From the IMG/VR virus record IMGVR_UViG_3300027714_000103, positions 1 to 26,615 of that record: a stretch of 26,615 nucleotides of DNA. One strand, 5' to 3'. The position numbers and the translations under genes are program-made. The notes below the pieces were generated by a model. It did no database searches. It was not told the DNA's origin and saw nothing but the letters and a program-made list of their open reading frames with translations. This stretch comes from a virus. This document shows, piece after piece, positions 1 to 6,609 of the stretch (position 1 is its first letter; every line of letters starts with the position of its first letter).

Positions 1-1316
1 AGAGCTAAATCTGAACCAGTACCCATCATTATCTGACCGTTACTTGGAGTTGCTCCGTCTACTGAGGTTATTGAACCACTTAATGCTAAACCAGTTGCTT
101 CAACATTACCGAATACACCGTCCATCGCTGTACCACTGAATACTGAAGAAGAATCTGTTGCAGCTTTAAGAGCAACAAATTTCTGATTATTTTCGTCCAT
201 ACCGAAGAAACCAATTTTAGCAGTTCCATCGTTATATTTGAATTTAATACCACGGTCTAAGTTATCATCTGAACTATCTGAACCAATTTCAAAAACTGGG
301 TCTGCGATAGAAACAGTTTCACTGTTTACTGTAGTTGTTGTACCGTTAACACTTAAGTTACCTGTAACTACAACGTTACCACTTGCAGTCAATGTTGATG
401 CAGTGATGTCGTCTGAGTTAAGTGTTCCGCCAACTGTTACGTTGCCGAAGTTAACGTTGTCTGAAGTTCCAACTGACTGACCAATTGCAAACGTTACCGC
501 TTGTCCTGTTGCAGAAGTTGTTACACCAGTTCCACCTGTGAAGGCGATTGCTTGTGAGTCTAAATCAACTGCTAATGTTCCACTGTCTGCAGTTCCGTCA
601 AGGTCTTGACCTTGTAGTTCTGAAGTTACTGCGTCTACATATGCTTTAACTGACTGCTGTGATGCTACCTTAACTGCTGAGTTAGAAGCCATGTTGTCTT
701 CATCGACTAAGAAGTCAATGTTTCCAACTTGAACTGCGCCTGCAGAGATTGTTACAGCACCGTTGGCTGCTAGAGTTGCGTCACCACTGAATGTTACGTT
801 GTCAAATGAGTTACTACCGTCATGAACAAGTACTTGACCTGCTGATGGAGTTGTAATATCTGAATCCGTAGCACCTGCTAGGGTTGATGTTGTTGATAAG
901 AATGAAAGTTGTCCCGAACCATCTGTACCGATGACTTGGTTTGAACTACCATCACTTGAAGGAAGAGTCCATGTTACTGAAGAACCTAAAGTATTTGGAG
1001 ATTTAAGAGCAACGAAGTTTGTTCCGTTGTCTGTGTCTTCCATTAACTTTAAACTACCACCTGTACTTGCACTATTACCAACCTTAAGGTCGGCAGGAGT
1101 TGCAGAAGTACCAGCAAGCATATCTGTATAGTACTTACCACCAATTGCTTGGATTAACGGTGTACTATTATCAGAATCTACTGATTCGATGAATAATTTT
1201 GCTCCAGCACCTGAATTCGTCCTATCCTGTACGTACGCTAATTCTCCCTCAGATAAATCTGAGATTGAAGGATTAGCAAGACCCGTACTTCTTTTAATTT
1301 GAATTACTGTTGCCAT
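1..1316 (-). CDS. Long tail fibre protein, 3' part missing (runs off window)
   Basis: The minus-strand frame is open from an ATG at 1316 to the left edge. I checked the plus strand codon by codon over most of it and found no stop, giving 438 complete residues. The start is supported by AAAGGA about 8 nt upstream. The N-terminus (MATVIQIKRSTGLANPSI, then LSEGELAYVQD) is the short beta-structured head common at the front of marine phage fibres and of major-tropism-determinant-like proteins. The rest is Gly/Ser/Thr/Asp/Val-rich with fibre phrases such as GNLSVNGTTTTVNSETV and FSGDATLAANGAVTISAGA, as in trimeric beta-rich shafts. It probably carries the host-binding tip or a C-terminal chaperone domain outside the window. 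Fibre assignment is strong; receptor and length are unknown. Confidence 0.85.
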   Translation of the reverse strand, partial: MATVIQIKRSTGLANPSISDLSEGELAYVQDRTNSGAGAKLFIESVDSDNSTPLIQAIGGKYYTDMLAGTSATPADLKVGNSASTGGSLKLMEDTDNGTNFVALKSPNTLGSSVTWTLPSSDGSSNQVIGTDGSGQLSFLSTTSTLAGATDSDITTPSAGQVLVHDGSNSFDNVTFSGDATLAANGAVTISAGAVQVGNIDFLVDEDNMASNSAVKVASQQSVKAYVDAVTSELQGQDLDGTADSGTLAVDLDSQAIAFTGGTGVTTSATGQAVTFAIGQSVGTSDNVNFGNVTVGGTLNSDDITASTLTASGNVVVTGNLSVNGTTTTVNSETVSIADPVFEIGSDSSDDNLDRGIKFKYNDGTAKIGFFGMDENNQKFVALKAATDSSSVFSGTAMDGVFGNVEATGLALSGSITSVDGATPSNGQIMMGTGSDLA

Positions 1317-1458
1317 TTTTATTTTCCTTTAAATAAAATTATTAGTTTTTTCTCGTTCACTATCCCGAGAAGTTGAGTTCATAATATAGTCTGTCCACTC
1401 ACAATGTGGGTCGTATCCTCACTGTCGGATACCTTGATTTGTACACTTATTTAGTGTT
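1317..1458 (-). promoter_or_regulatory. 142-nt structured leader upstream of the long fibre
   Basis: This is the longest gene-free stretch in the window. It holds two perfect hairpins. One is GTATCC/GGATAC (6 bp, 8-nt loop) at 1413-1432; the other is TTCTCG/CGAGAA (6 bp, 10-nt loop) at 1350-1371. In the minus-strand RNA both loops contain a near-identical phrase, GACAGTGA and GATAGTGA. A small palindrome (CACATTGTG) lies between them. Neither hairpin is followed by a U-tract on the minus strand, so they do not look like Rho-independent terminators. A Shine-Dalgarno AAAGGA precedes the 1316 ATG. A TAAATAA stretch near 1447-1453 is only a poor match to a late promoter. A role as structured 5' leader or processing site is inference. 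Confidence 0.45.
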
Positions 1459-1692
1459 TTAGAATGTTCCACCGTCAAGGACGGTAGTTGTTGTCCATTT
1501 GTCTGCTGACTGGTCATACGATAGTAACCCACCATCTGTCTCTGTTGCAGAAACATCTGAAAGTTCTTGGATAGATTTAGTGCCTAAATCAGCACCAGTA
1601 CCCACGGTTACTTGGTTTGCTTTGATATTACCAGCTCCTGCTACTCTACCACCTACGGTTGCAATTCGTGATAATGTTCCTCTAATTGCCAT
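1459..1692 (-). CDS. Small fibre-type structural protein (77 aa)
   Basis: The ATG at 1692 follows the stop of the upstream gene by 4 nt, with AGGTAAG as ribosome binding site overlapping that stop. The protein opens with a short basic segment (MAIRGTLSRIATVGGRVAG). It ends with a phrase seen in many phage fibre proteins, LSDVSATETDGGLLSYDQ, then KWTTTTVLDGGTF. In larger fibres, 'L-DV ... G-LL-YD ... KW--TT-L' marks a small beta module near the N-terminus. Here it makes up almost the whole protein. It sits between a 109-residue structural protein and the long fibre, so a connector or mini-fibre role is plausible. It could also be the relic of a larger fibre. Expression as a separate protein is likely; function is inferred only. 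Confidence 0.7.
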   Translation of the reverse strand: MAIRGTLSRIATVGGRVAGAGNIKANQVTVGTGADLGTKSIQELSDVSATETDGGLLSYDQSADKWTTTTVLDGGTF

Positions 1693-1696
1693 AATC

Positions 1697-2026
1697 TTAC
1701 CTCGTTACACTTGGAGTTACGATGGCTTGTCCTTCTATTACTCTTGTAGTAGTCGAACCTGTAGTTACAGTCATATCATATACGTATCTACCTGCTTCTA
1801 AAGCACCTGTTACAGTATCAGTTAAGGTTAATGAAACCTTACCTGCGTTAGCAACAATGACCGTACCAAAAGTTGCAGAAACAGCAGAAGAACTATAAGT
1901 CTTTCTCATTTGAGCAGATGCTGTATAACCAGTTAGATTTAATACATTACCCACTGCGTCTGTGACATCCACAGTAATTGTAAAATCTGTATGTTGGTCG
2001 ATGAATATGTTTGCAAGAATAGCCAT
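1697..2026 (-). CDS. Phage structural protein, BppU-N-like beta domain (109 aa)
   Basis: It begins MAILANIFIDQHTDF. The order is a 'Q-TDF' opening, LTGYTASAQMRK, a middle 'G-V-L-LT' segment, GRYVYDMTV and a closing EGQAIVTPSVTR. This pattern is typical of small phage virion proteins related to the N-terminal domain of baseplate upper proteins (BppU-type), which form a beta-sandwich and often attach fibres. There are no membrane segments and no cysteines. The start is clear from homologous-looking openings. However, there is no good Shine-Dalgarno at normal distance: a TATAAATA late-promoter box ends 5 nt before the ATG, suggesting leaderless translation. The gene is followed 4 nt later by the 77-residue fibre-type protein and then the long fibre. 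Confidence 0.75.
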   Translation of the reverse strand: MAILANIFIDQHTDFTITVDVTDAVGNVLNLTGYTASAQMRKTYSSSAVSATFGTVIVANAGKVSLTLTDTVTGALEAGRYVYDMTVTTGSTTTRVIEGQAIVTPSVTR

Positions 2027-2031
2027 AATAC

Positions 2032-2039
2032 TATTTATA
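2032..2039 (-). promoter_or_regulatory. T4-type late promoter box TATAAATA
   Basis: Read on the minus strand the sequence is TATAAATAGTATT followed directly by ATG at 2026. TATAAATA is the T4 late promoter core (about -13 to -6). That places the expected transcription start on the A of the ATG. The same extended string ATAAATAGTATTA recurs at the tandem boxes near 14950-14972. It starts the last transcription unit of the window (109-aa, 77-aa and long-fibre genes). Confidence 0.75.
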
Positions 2040-2044
2040 ACCTT

Positions 2045-3172
2045 TTATGTTTGGTACTGAGCAGATGGTACAGATTGGTGTATTTTCCTTGCTGTACCTT
2101 GGTCGTTTACATGTAGTTCTGATAATTTTTTAAGAGTTCCACCATCATTTACAAAGATACCTTTGACCTTTGCATATCTAGGTATGACTCTTGTTGTCGC
2201 ATATGTTACTTGATATGTGAACGGACTTCTATGTTGATATGAAACTTGACTTCCAGCGTTATAGAAGAATGGTGTTTGTGAGTTTCTTATATTAGGTTCT
2301 TGTCCAGCAACAGCAGACTGATAAGTAAACGGACTTCTATGTTGGTACGTAAACGGTGTCTGACTACTAGCAATGTATGGGTAAGGTAATTGTGCATTCC
2401 TAATATTAGGTTCTTGTCCAGTTGCTTGATACGTATATGTTATATCATGATTGGCTGCGACTGGAGTTCGACCAGTTCTATTATAAGTAAACGGACTTCT
2501 ATGTTGATACGTGAACGGTAACTGACCAGTATTTTGATAAGTAAATGGTGTCTGACTTACCTTTACAACATTAGTCTGAGCGTTACTAGGATTCCTATAT
2601 GTGAAAGGAGTTCTAGACTGATAGGTAGCAGGTTGCAGTCCTTGTCTTGAATACGTAAATGGACTTCTTCTATCATAAGTAAACGGACTCTGATGCTGAT
2701 ACTCGGATGGTTGTCTTGTGTCCCTAATGTTAGGTTCTTGAGCATTCACTGGACTTCTATAAGTAAATGGACTTTGATGACTGTATTCAGAAGGGTTTCT
2801 TCCTTGAGCAATGTACGGATACGGTTGTTGTTGTTGTCTAGTATCTTGATACGTCAATGGACTTCTATGATTGTATTCTGCTGGTTGTCTTGCCTCTCTT
2901 ATGTTTGGCTCTTGTGCAGATACAGGACTTCTATACGTAAACGGACTTTGATGTTGATACGTAAACGGTGTTTGTACCGTTGTTGGATGCCTGTAAATTG
3001 CAGATACTTGACCCTGTCTTGCATAAGTAGAAGGTTGTTGAGCATCCCTAATGTTTGGTTCCTGTCCAGTTGCAATGTACGGATACGGTTGCTGTGCATT
3101 TGCGATAGAAGGTGTTCTATATGAAACTATAGAAGGGTGCTGATATATGAATGGTTGTTGTCCTGTTGCCAT
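2045..3172 (-). CDS. PFTY/EPNIR repeat protein B, probable fibre or adhesin (375 aa)
   Basis: I start it at the ATG at 3172 (MATGQQPFIYQHPS), one nt after the stop of repeat protein A. A GTG at 3193 is also in frame but lies inside gene A, and the GGAGGAG ribosome binding site falls between the two. About residues 3-322 are a mosaic of short cassettes: 12 copies of PFTY, 5 of EPNIR, 3 of PYPYIA, with many YQHRSP links. Lys, Leu, Met, Cys and Trp are almost absent there. The last ~50 residues switch to a different module, KVKGIFVNDGGTLKKLSE and HVNDQGTARKIHQ. This resembles the 'VNDGGTWKK' repeats near the ends of some phage tail proteins. The location among fibre genes suggests a surface fibre. 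I know no established function for the repeat. Confidence 0.75.
   Translation of the reverse strand: MATGQQPFIYQHPSIVSYRTPSIANAQQPYPYIATGQEPNIRDAQQPSTYARQGQVSAIYRHPTTVQTPFTYQHQSPFTYRSPVSAQEPNIREARQPAEYNHRSPLTYQDTRQQQQPYPYIAQGRNPSEYSHQSPFTYRSPVNAQEPNIRDTRQPSEYQHQSPFTYDRRSPFTYSRQGLQPATYQSRTPFTYRNPSNAQTNVVKVSQTPFTYQNTGQLPFTYQHRSPFTYNRTGRTPVAANHDITYTYQATGQEPNIRNAQLPYPYIASSQTPFTYQHRSPFTYQSAVAGQEPNIRNSQTPFFYNAGSQVSYQHRSPFTYQVTYATTRVIPRYAKVKGIFVNDGGTLKKLSELHVNDQGTARKIHQSVPSAQYQT
2206..3166 (-). repeat. Mosaic PFTY / EPNIR / PYPYIA repeat tract, gene B
   Basis: Short in-frame cassettes are shuffled rather than strictly tandem. At the DNA level some copies are still identical: a 24-nt match at 2321-2344 and 2483-2506 (17 nt of it again at 2220-2236), and a 20-nt match at 2808-2827 and 3072-3091. 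Other copies of the same peptide use different synonymous codons, so old and recent duplications are mixed. Confidence 0.85.
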
Positions 3173-3173
3173 G

Positions 3174-4832
3174 TTATAAAGGAGCTCCTCCACCTTTTGC
3201 TGATACTAGTCTTACTGTTTGATTTGATGGCCCTGTTGTATACAAAGTAGTTTCACCAGTCTTGTAAACTCTTAATTGGATTTGCACTGCCGTACTCTTC
3301 GTTTCTGCATAAGGGTTTTGATTCGAACCACCAGTATTTGTAGACCATTTGAATTCGACGCCCGTTTGAGACGAACCATTCCAAACATTATGCCATGTGT
3401 TTTTAGCCTTTGCACCAGTTGGATTACTACTATCAAATGGGGCTTTAGCACTACCACCACCTGTTTCGGTTTGCTGGTCAGAACTTGAAGTCCACTTCAC
3501 ATCAATAGACCAAGTGTTATCAATTGGACTGTATACATCAATGTAGTCTTCATATGCAGGCCCTACCGCTGATGAGTCAACAGCATACCAGTTTGTTTTT
3601 ACTTTGTTGACATTACTTCCACTAGTTTGATAGTTGAATTCCATACTTGCAGCTGCTGAATTTGAAAAGCTTGACTGATACGACCTTTGTGTATCCCAAG
3701 TTCTGTTTGTTGTCCCTTGTGAATATTGTGCATTTGTATGTTGGGCTGCACTATTGCCTGGGCCCCAAGTAGTATTACCTACCCCATTATCATCTCCATC
3801 TACACCATCAAAGATGAAAGGAGTTCTTCCTACTGCTGGAGACCTTTGACTTGTAGTTGCTGGAGTCTGTACATTATATGTGAAAGGTGTTTGACCCTGT
3901 CTTGCATATGTAAATGGACTTCTGTGTTGGTACGTAAATGGTGACCTAGCATTTGCAATGTACGGATATGGTGTCTGTGACTCCGAAGGTTGCTGAGCGT
4001 CTGAGGGTTGTCTTGCGTTTCTAATGTTAGGTTCTTGACCACTCACTGGGTTTCTATATGTAAATGGAGACCTGTAATTGTACGTAAACGCTGTTTGGTT
4101 ATTCCTAATATTAGGTTCTTGAGTTGTCACTGATACAGTATAAGTAGTAGGTGTTTGACCAGTTCTCTGATACGTAAACGGTGATTGATTGTTTCTAATG
4201 TTAGGTTCTCGGCCCGACACTGGGTTTCTATAAGTGAAAGGAGACCTGTGTTGATAATCAACTAATGCTTGTGCATTCCTAATATTGGGTTCTTGACCAG
4301 CTGCGATATTAGGTTCTTGTCCAGTTGCAATATAAGGATAAGGTATTTGTGAGTTTGCAATATTTGGTTGTTGCCCACTTACTGGATTCTGATAAGTGAA
4401 CGGACTAGGATGCTGATAAAAACCCGAGGCTCTTGCCTGTGCTATATAAGGGTAAGGTTGTTGTGCATTCCTTCCATTCGGTTCTTGTCCAGTTGCAATA
4501 TAAGGATAAGGTTGTTGATGTTGATATATTGCTGGTTGTTGTCCAGTCCTAACATATGTAAACGGTGACCTATGTTGATACGCTGCTGGAGATTGTCCTT
4601 GTCTTACATAAGTACTAGGTTGTCTTGCATTTCTTATGTTAGGTTCTTGTGCAGATACAGGATTGTTGTAAATGAACGGACTTCTGTGTTGATAAGTATT
4701 TGGTTGACGTGCGTTTGCTGGAGACTGTATTGCTACCTGTCGTATATTAGGTTCTTGGGCATTTGCGGGAACTCTAGCAATATAAGGTTGCTGAATCTCC
4801 GTCGCTATATTTACAAAAGTTTCTTCAGACAT
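3174..4832 (-). CDS. PFTY/EPNIR repeat protein A with C-terminal beta domain (552 aa)
   Basis: The ATG at 4832 lies 1 nt after the TGA of the upstream fibre. Residues ~13-335 are made of the same cassettes as protein B: 8 PFTY, 6 EPNIR and 4 PYPYIA, plus variants such as QPNIA and EPNGR. From about residue 340 the repeats end at an acidic Gly/Asp turn (DGVDGDDNG, possibly metal-binding). A ~210-residue region rich in Ser, Thr, Asn, Trp and Tyr follows. It contains TWSIDVKW, WHNVWNGSS and QIQLRVYKTGE and ends in a Gly-rich KGGGAPL. It looks like a beta-sandwich tip domain. The layout of a long repetitive shaft and a unique C-terminal domain fits a fibre or adhesin. No catalytic motif was seen. 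Proteins A and B appear to share a duplicated shaft with different C-terminal ends. Confidence 0.75.
   Translation of the reverse strand: MSEETFVNIATEIQQPYIARVPANAQEPNIRQVAIQSPANARQPNTYQHRSPFIYNNPVSAQEPNIRNARQPSTYVRQGQSPAAYQHRSPFTYVRTGQQPAIYQHQQPYPYIATGQEPNGRNAQQPYPYIAQARASGFYQHPSPFTYQNPVSGQQPNIANSQIPYPYIATGQEPNIAAGQEPNIRNAQALVDYQHRSPFTYRNPVSGREPNIRNNQSPFTYQRTGQTPTTYTVSVTTQEPNIRNNQTAFTYNYRSPFTYRNPVSGQEPNIRNARQPSDAQQPSESQTPYPYIANARSPFTYQHRSPFTYARQGQTPFTYNVQTPATTSQRSPAVGRTPFIFDGVDGDDNGVGNTTWGPGNSAAQHTNAQYSQGTTNRTWDTQRSYQSSFSNSAAASMEFNYQTSGSNVNKVKTNWYAVDSSAVGPAYEDYIDVYSPIDNTWSIDVKWTSSSDQQTETGGGSAKAPFDSSNPTGAKAKNTWHNVWNGSSQTGVEFKWSTNTGGSNQNPYAETKSTAVQIQLRVYKTGETTLYTTGPSNQTVRLVSAKGGGAPL
3827..4800 (-). 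repeat. Mosaic PFTY / EPNIR / PYPYIA repeat tract, gene A
   Basis: Cassettes such as YQHRSPFTY, GQEPNIRNA, QQPYPYIATG and RNPVSGQEP recur in varying order. Every proline-to-proline distance I counted is even: 6, 8, 10, 12, 16 or 18 residues. The tract ends abruptly at the acidic turn before the C-terminal domain. Confidence 0.85.
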
Positions 4833-4833
4833 A

Positions 4834-6408
4834 TCATATCACAAACCATAGGTGTCCAACTTCGGTTCCATCCACACTACTAGGAGCCGATGACACTATT
4901 TCATAATCCAATTGTATTTTATCTGTAACAAGACTGCCTGAGTGTTTTAACCCATGGCCTGGGTCTGTTGCAAACGTTAATGCATTTCCATCACCAGTAT
5001 ATGTTTCAGTAATACCAGTACCACCCACTGTCAATGCAGCGACATCGTTATCTCCGTATGTAGGAACTCCAGTAAGTATAATTTTGTCAGCTGCATCGTC
5101 ATATGATGCAGTGATGTTTGTATGAGAACTATGATTTAATAGTCCCGACACTTTGTCTTGTGCAAATTCTTGGAAAGTTACTCCACTGAATGTTAGGTTA
5201 CCAGCAATATCTACGTTGCCACTTACATCTAATGAACCTGCGTCTAGTTCACCACTAAGTGTAACGTTTCTGAATCCAGTGATGTCTTTGTTTGCATCTA
5301 CTACGACTGTTCTATTTGCAACTATGGTTCCTTGAGTTGAACCATCATTGAAGTTTAGTTCGGTTGCAGTTGAACTTACGGTCACACCGTTAAGTGAGAA
5401 CCCATCTGTTTCAAGAATACCATCAACGTCAACGTTACCACTGATATCTAAAGAACCTGCGTCGAGTTCTCCAGTCAATGTTATATTTCTGAATCCAGTA
5501 ATGTCTTTGTTTGTATCTACTGCAACTGCTTTACTAGCAATTACAGTTCCATTTGTTAGGTCATCGATTTTTTCTAAATCTGTTTGGTCTATTCTTGCAC
5601 TTCCGATTACGAATTCACTTCCAGCAATTATGTCTGTAGATGACGTAATGTCTCCACCAGCTTGAACTGTTGAAGTCAGAACTGCAGTCGTACCACTTAG
5701 ATTACCGTTGAATACTGTTGATGTGATTGCAGTAAATCCTGTACCCACACCGCCTGTAATCGTTGCTGTTGAGTCGGTAAAGGTTGGTGCGGTGATTGTA
5801 TGTCCTGTGTCTACTGTAAGATTGCCATTAAGGAAGGTCTTACCGTATAATTCTATATCATTGGTACCTGTAAGAGTTGTTACCCTACTGGCTGCATCTG
5901 CATAGTTACCATTTATAATAACACCGTTATCGTTATGATTATAAATTGTATTTGCAGCGGTCTCTGTAAAGAAACCTATTGCAGTTCCACCTTCAGTTGA
6001 TGTACCTAAGTATGAACCTGTGAATGAGTATATGACAACCATGTCATCAACATTAACGGCTGCCGTTAAAGTGATTCTGAAATAGATATTTCCAACAACT
6101 TGAGAGATAGAGTAGTCAGCACCCTCTAATAATAGAGTAGAATTTTTGAATACTTGGAACCTATCTTGTCTTAGTCTAAGTGTATTATTAAAATCATCTA
6201 CACCTTGGAATACTGTTTGACCTGCTGTTGAGGTATAGATAAACTCTTGAAAGAAAAACGATTTGTCTTCTAGACTATTCAGAGCATCGATTACCGTTTC
6301 GGTATTCTCCGTTCTTAAGCCAGACTTATCACCAACGTCAACTGCTAATTCGTTGTACTTGGTTCTAAACTGTTCAATAGTTGAGTATGTGTCTACTGTC
6401 TTTGCCAT
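4834..6408 (-). CDS. Tail fibre protein (524 aa) with T7-fibre-like N-terminal module
   Basis: The ATG overlaps the stop of the 66-residue gene (TAATG) and has AGGGA a few nt upstream. Residues ~1-50 are helical (TIEQFRTKYNELAVDVGDKS). Residues ~53-131 carry a module seen in many fibre and baseplate proteins: FIYTSTAGQTVFQGVDD, then FQVFKNSTLLLEGADYS and DDMVVIYSF. A Gly/Thr/Asp-rich shaft follows, with two copies of a block starting 'KDITGFRN-TL-GELDAGSLD-SGNVD'. The C-terminus contains DNDVAALTVGGTGITETYTG and ends at HLWFVI. This is the usual look of a marine phage trimeric fibre or fibre adaptor. It stands between the baseplate periphery protein and the two repeat proteins, so these may form one fibre assembly. 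The receptor is unknown. Confidence 0.85.
   Translation of the reverse strand: MAKTVDTYSTIEQFRTKYNELAVDVGDKSGLRTENTETVIDALNSLEDKSFFFQEFIYTSTAGQTVFQGVDDFNNTLRLRQDRFQVFKNSTLLLEGADYSISQVVGNIYFRITLTAAVNVDDMVVIYSFTGSYLGTSTEGGTAIGFFTETAANTIYNHNDNGVIINGNYADAASRVTTLTGTNDIELYGKTFLNGNLTVDTGHTITAPTFTDSTATITGGVGTGFTAITSTVFNGNLSGTTAVLTSTVQAGGDITSSTDIIAGSEFVIGSARIDQTDLEKIDDLTNGTVIASKAVAVDTNKDITGFRNITLTGELDAGSLDISGNVDVDGILETDGFSLNGVTVSSTATELNFNDGSTQGTIVANRTVVVDANKDITGFRNVTLSGELDAGSLDVSGNVDIAGNLTFSGVTFQEFAQDKVSGLLNHSSHTNITASYDDAADKIILTGVPTYGDNDVAALTVGGTGITETYTGDGNALTFATDPGHGLKHSGSLVTDKIQLDYEIVSSAPSSVDGTEVGHLWFVI
5215..5331 (-). repeat. Internal direct repeat, copy 2 (C-proximal), in the fibre gene
   Basis: These 117 nt are a diverged, gap-free, in-frame copy of 5434-5550, offset by 219 nt (73 codons). 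It encodes 'ANKDITGFRNVTLSGELDAG' and its flanks. Many third-position differences suggest an old duplication. Confidence 0.8.
5434..5550 (-). repeat. Internal direct repeat, copy 1 (N-proximal), in the fibre gene
   Basis: Partner of 5215-5331. It encodes 'TNKDITGFRNITLTGELDAG' and its flanks. The unit is probably one beta segment of the fibre shaft. Confidence 0.8.
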
Positions 6409-6608
6409 TATTCCCTATCCAATAATTGTTGAAGCATCACTTTCATGTCCGATACTTCGTTCTTTAATGTATTTATCTCTTCTCTCTGAGCTAAAAACTT
6501 TTGTTTTCTAACTCTGTGTAATCTATACTGTTCTGTATCAGTATTTATGATAGCATGAGATGTTGCATCTCTATAAAGATGAGTATGTCCCTCAACCTTT
6601 ATAGACAT
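6408..6608 (-). CDS. Small basic coiled-coil protein of the baseplate region (66 aa)
   Basis: I choose the ATG at 6608, just after the stop of the 2265-residue gene (TAAG-ATG). A TTG start at 6617 would give 69 residues but lies inside the upstream gene. The N-terminal part reads MSIKVEGHTHLYRDATSHAI then NTD, a 'VEGH--L-RD--T-AI-NTD' pattern that I associate with small conserved proteins next to wedge genes in marine T4-like phages. The second half (REEINTLKNEVSDMKVMLQQ) has heptad spacing of Ile, Leu, Val and Met and should form a coiled coil. The gene overlaps the fibre start by one base. It may be an assembly factor or a small clamp on the fibre base. Exact role unknown. Confidence 0.75.
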   Translation of the reverse strand: MSIKVEGHTHLYRDATSHAIINTDTEQYRLHRVRKQKFLAQREEINTLKNEVSDMKVMLQQLLDRE

Positions 6609-6609
6609 C

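Noticed and set aside
1350-1432. Rho-independent terminators in the 142-nt leader
   Set aside because: Neither hairpin is GC-rich or followed by a T-run on the transcribed strand; the T-run at 1346-1351 is on the wrong side for minus-strand transcription.
1447-1454. Possible late promoter TAAATAA before the long fibre
   Set aside because: It matches the NATAAATA consensus poorly and is 130 nt from the start; the unit is better explained by the box at 2032-2039.
3173-3193. Earlier GTG start for repeat protein B at 3193
   Set aside because: It would overlap the end of protein A; the GGAGGAG ribosome binding site lies downstream of the GTG and upstream of the ATG at 3172, and MATGQQPF begins the repeat cleanly.
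2206-4815. CRISPR-like array
   Set aside because: The short repeats are in frame, vary in spacing and code for protein cassettes; there are no unique spacers of constant length and no cas genes.
2045-4832. Diversity-generating retroelement target or invertible fibre switch
   Set aside because: No reverse transcriptase, template repeat, invertase or inverted crossover sites are seen in the window.
6470-6549. GATAAATA (6470-6477) and CATAAATA (6542-6549) late-promoter-like boxes
   Set aside because: Both match the consensus on the minus strand but lie inside the 66-residue coding region; an 8-mer of this kind is expected by chance several times in AT-rich DNA. The one at 6470 could serve the fibre 56 nt downstream, but nothing else supports it.
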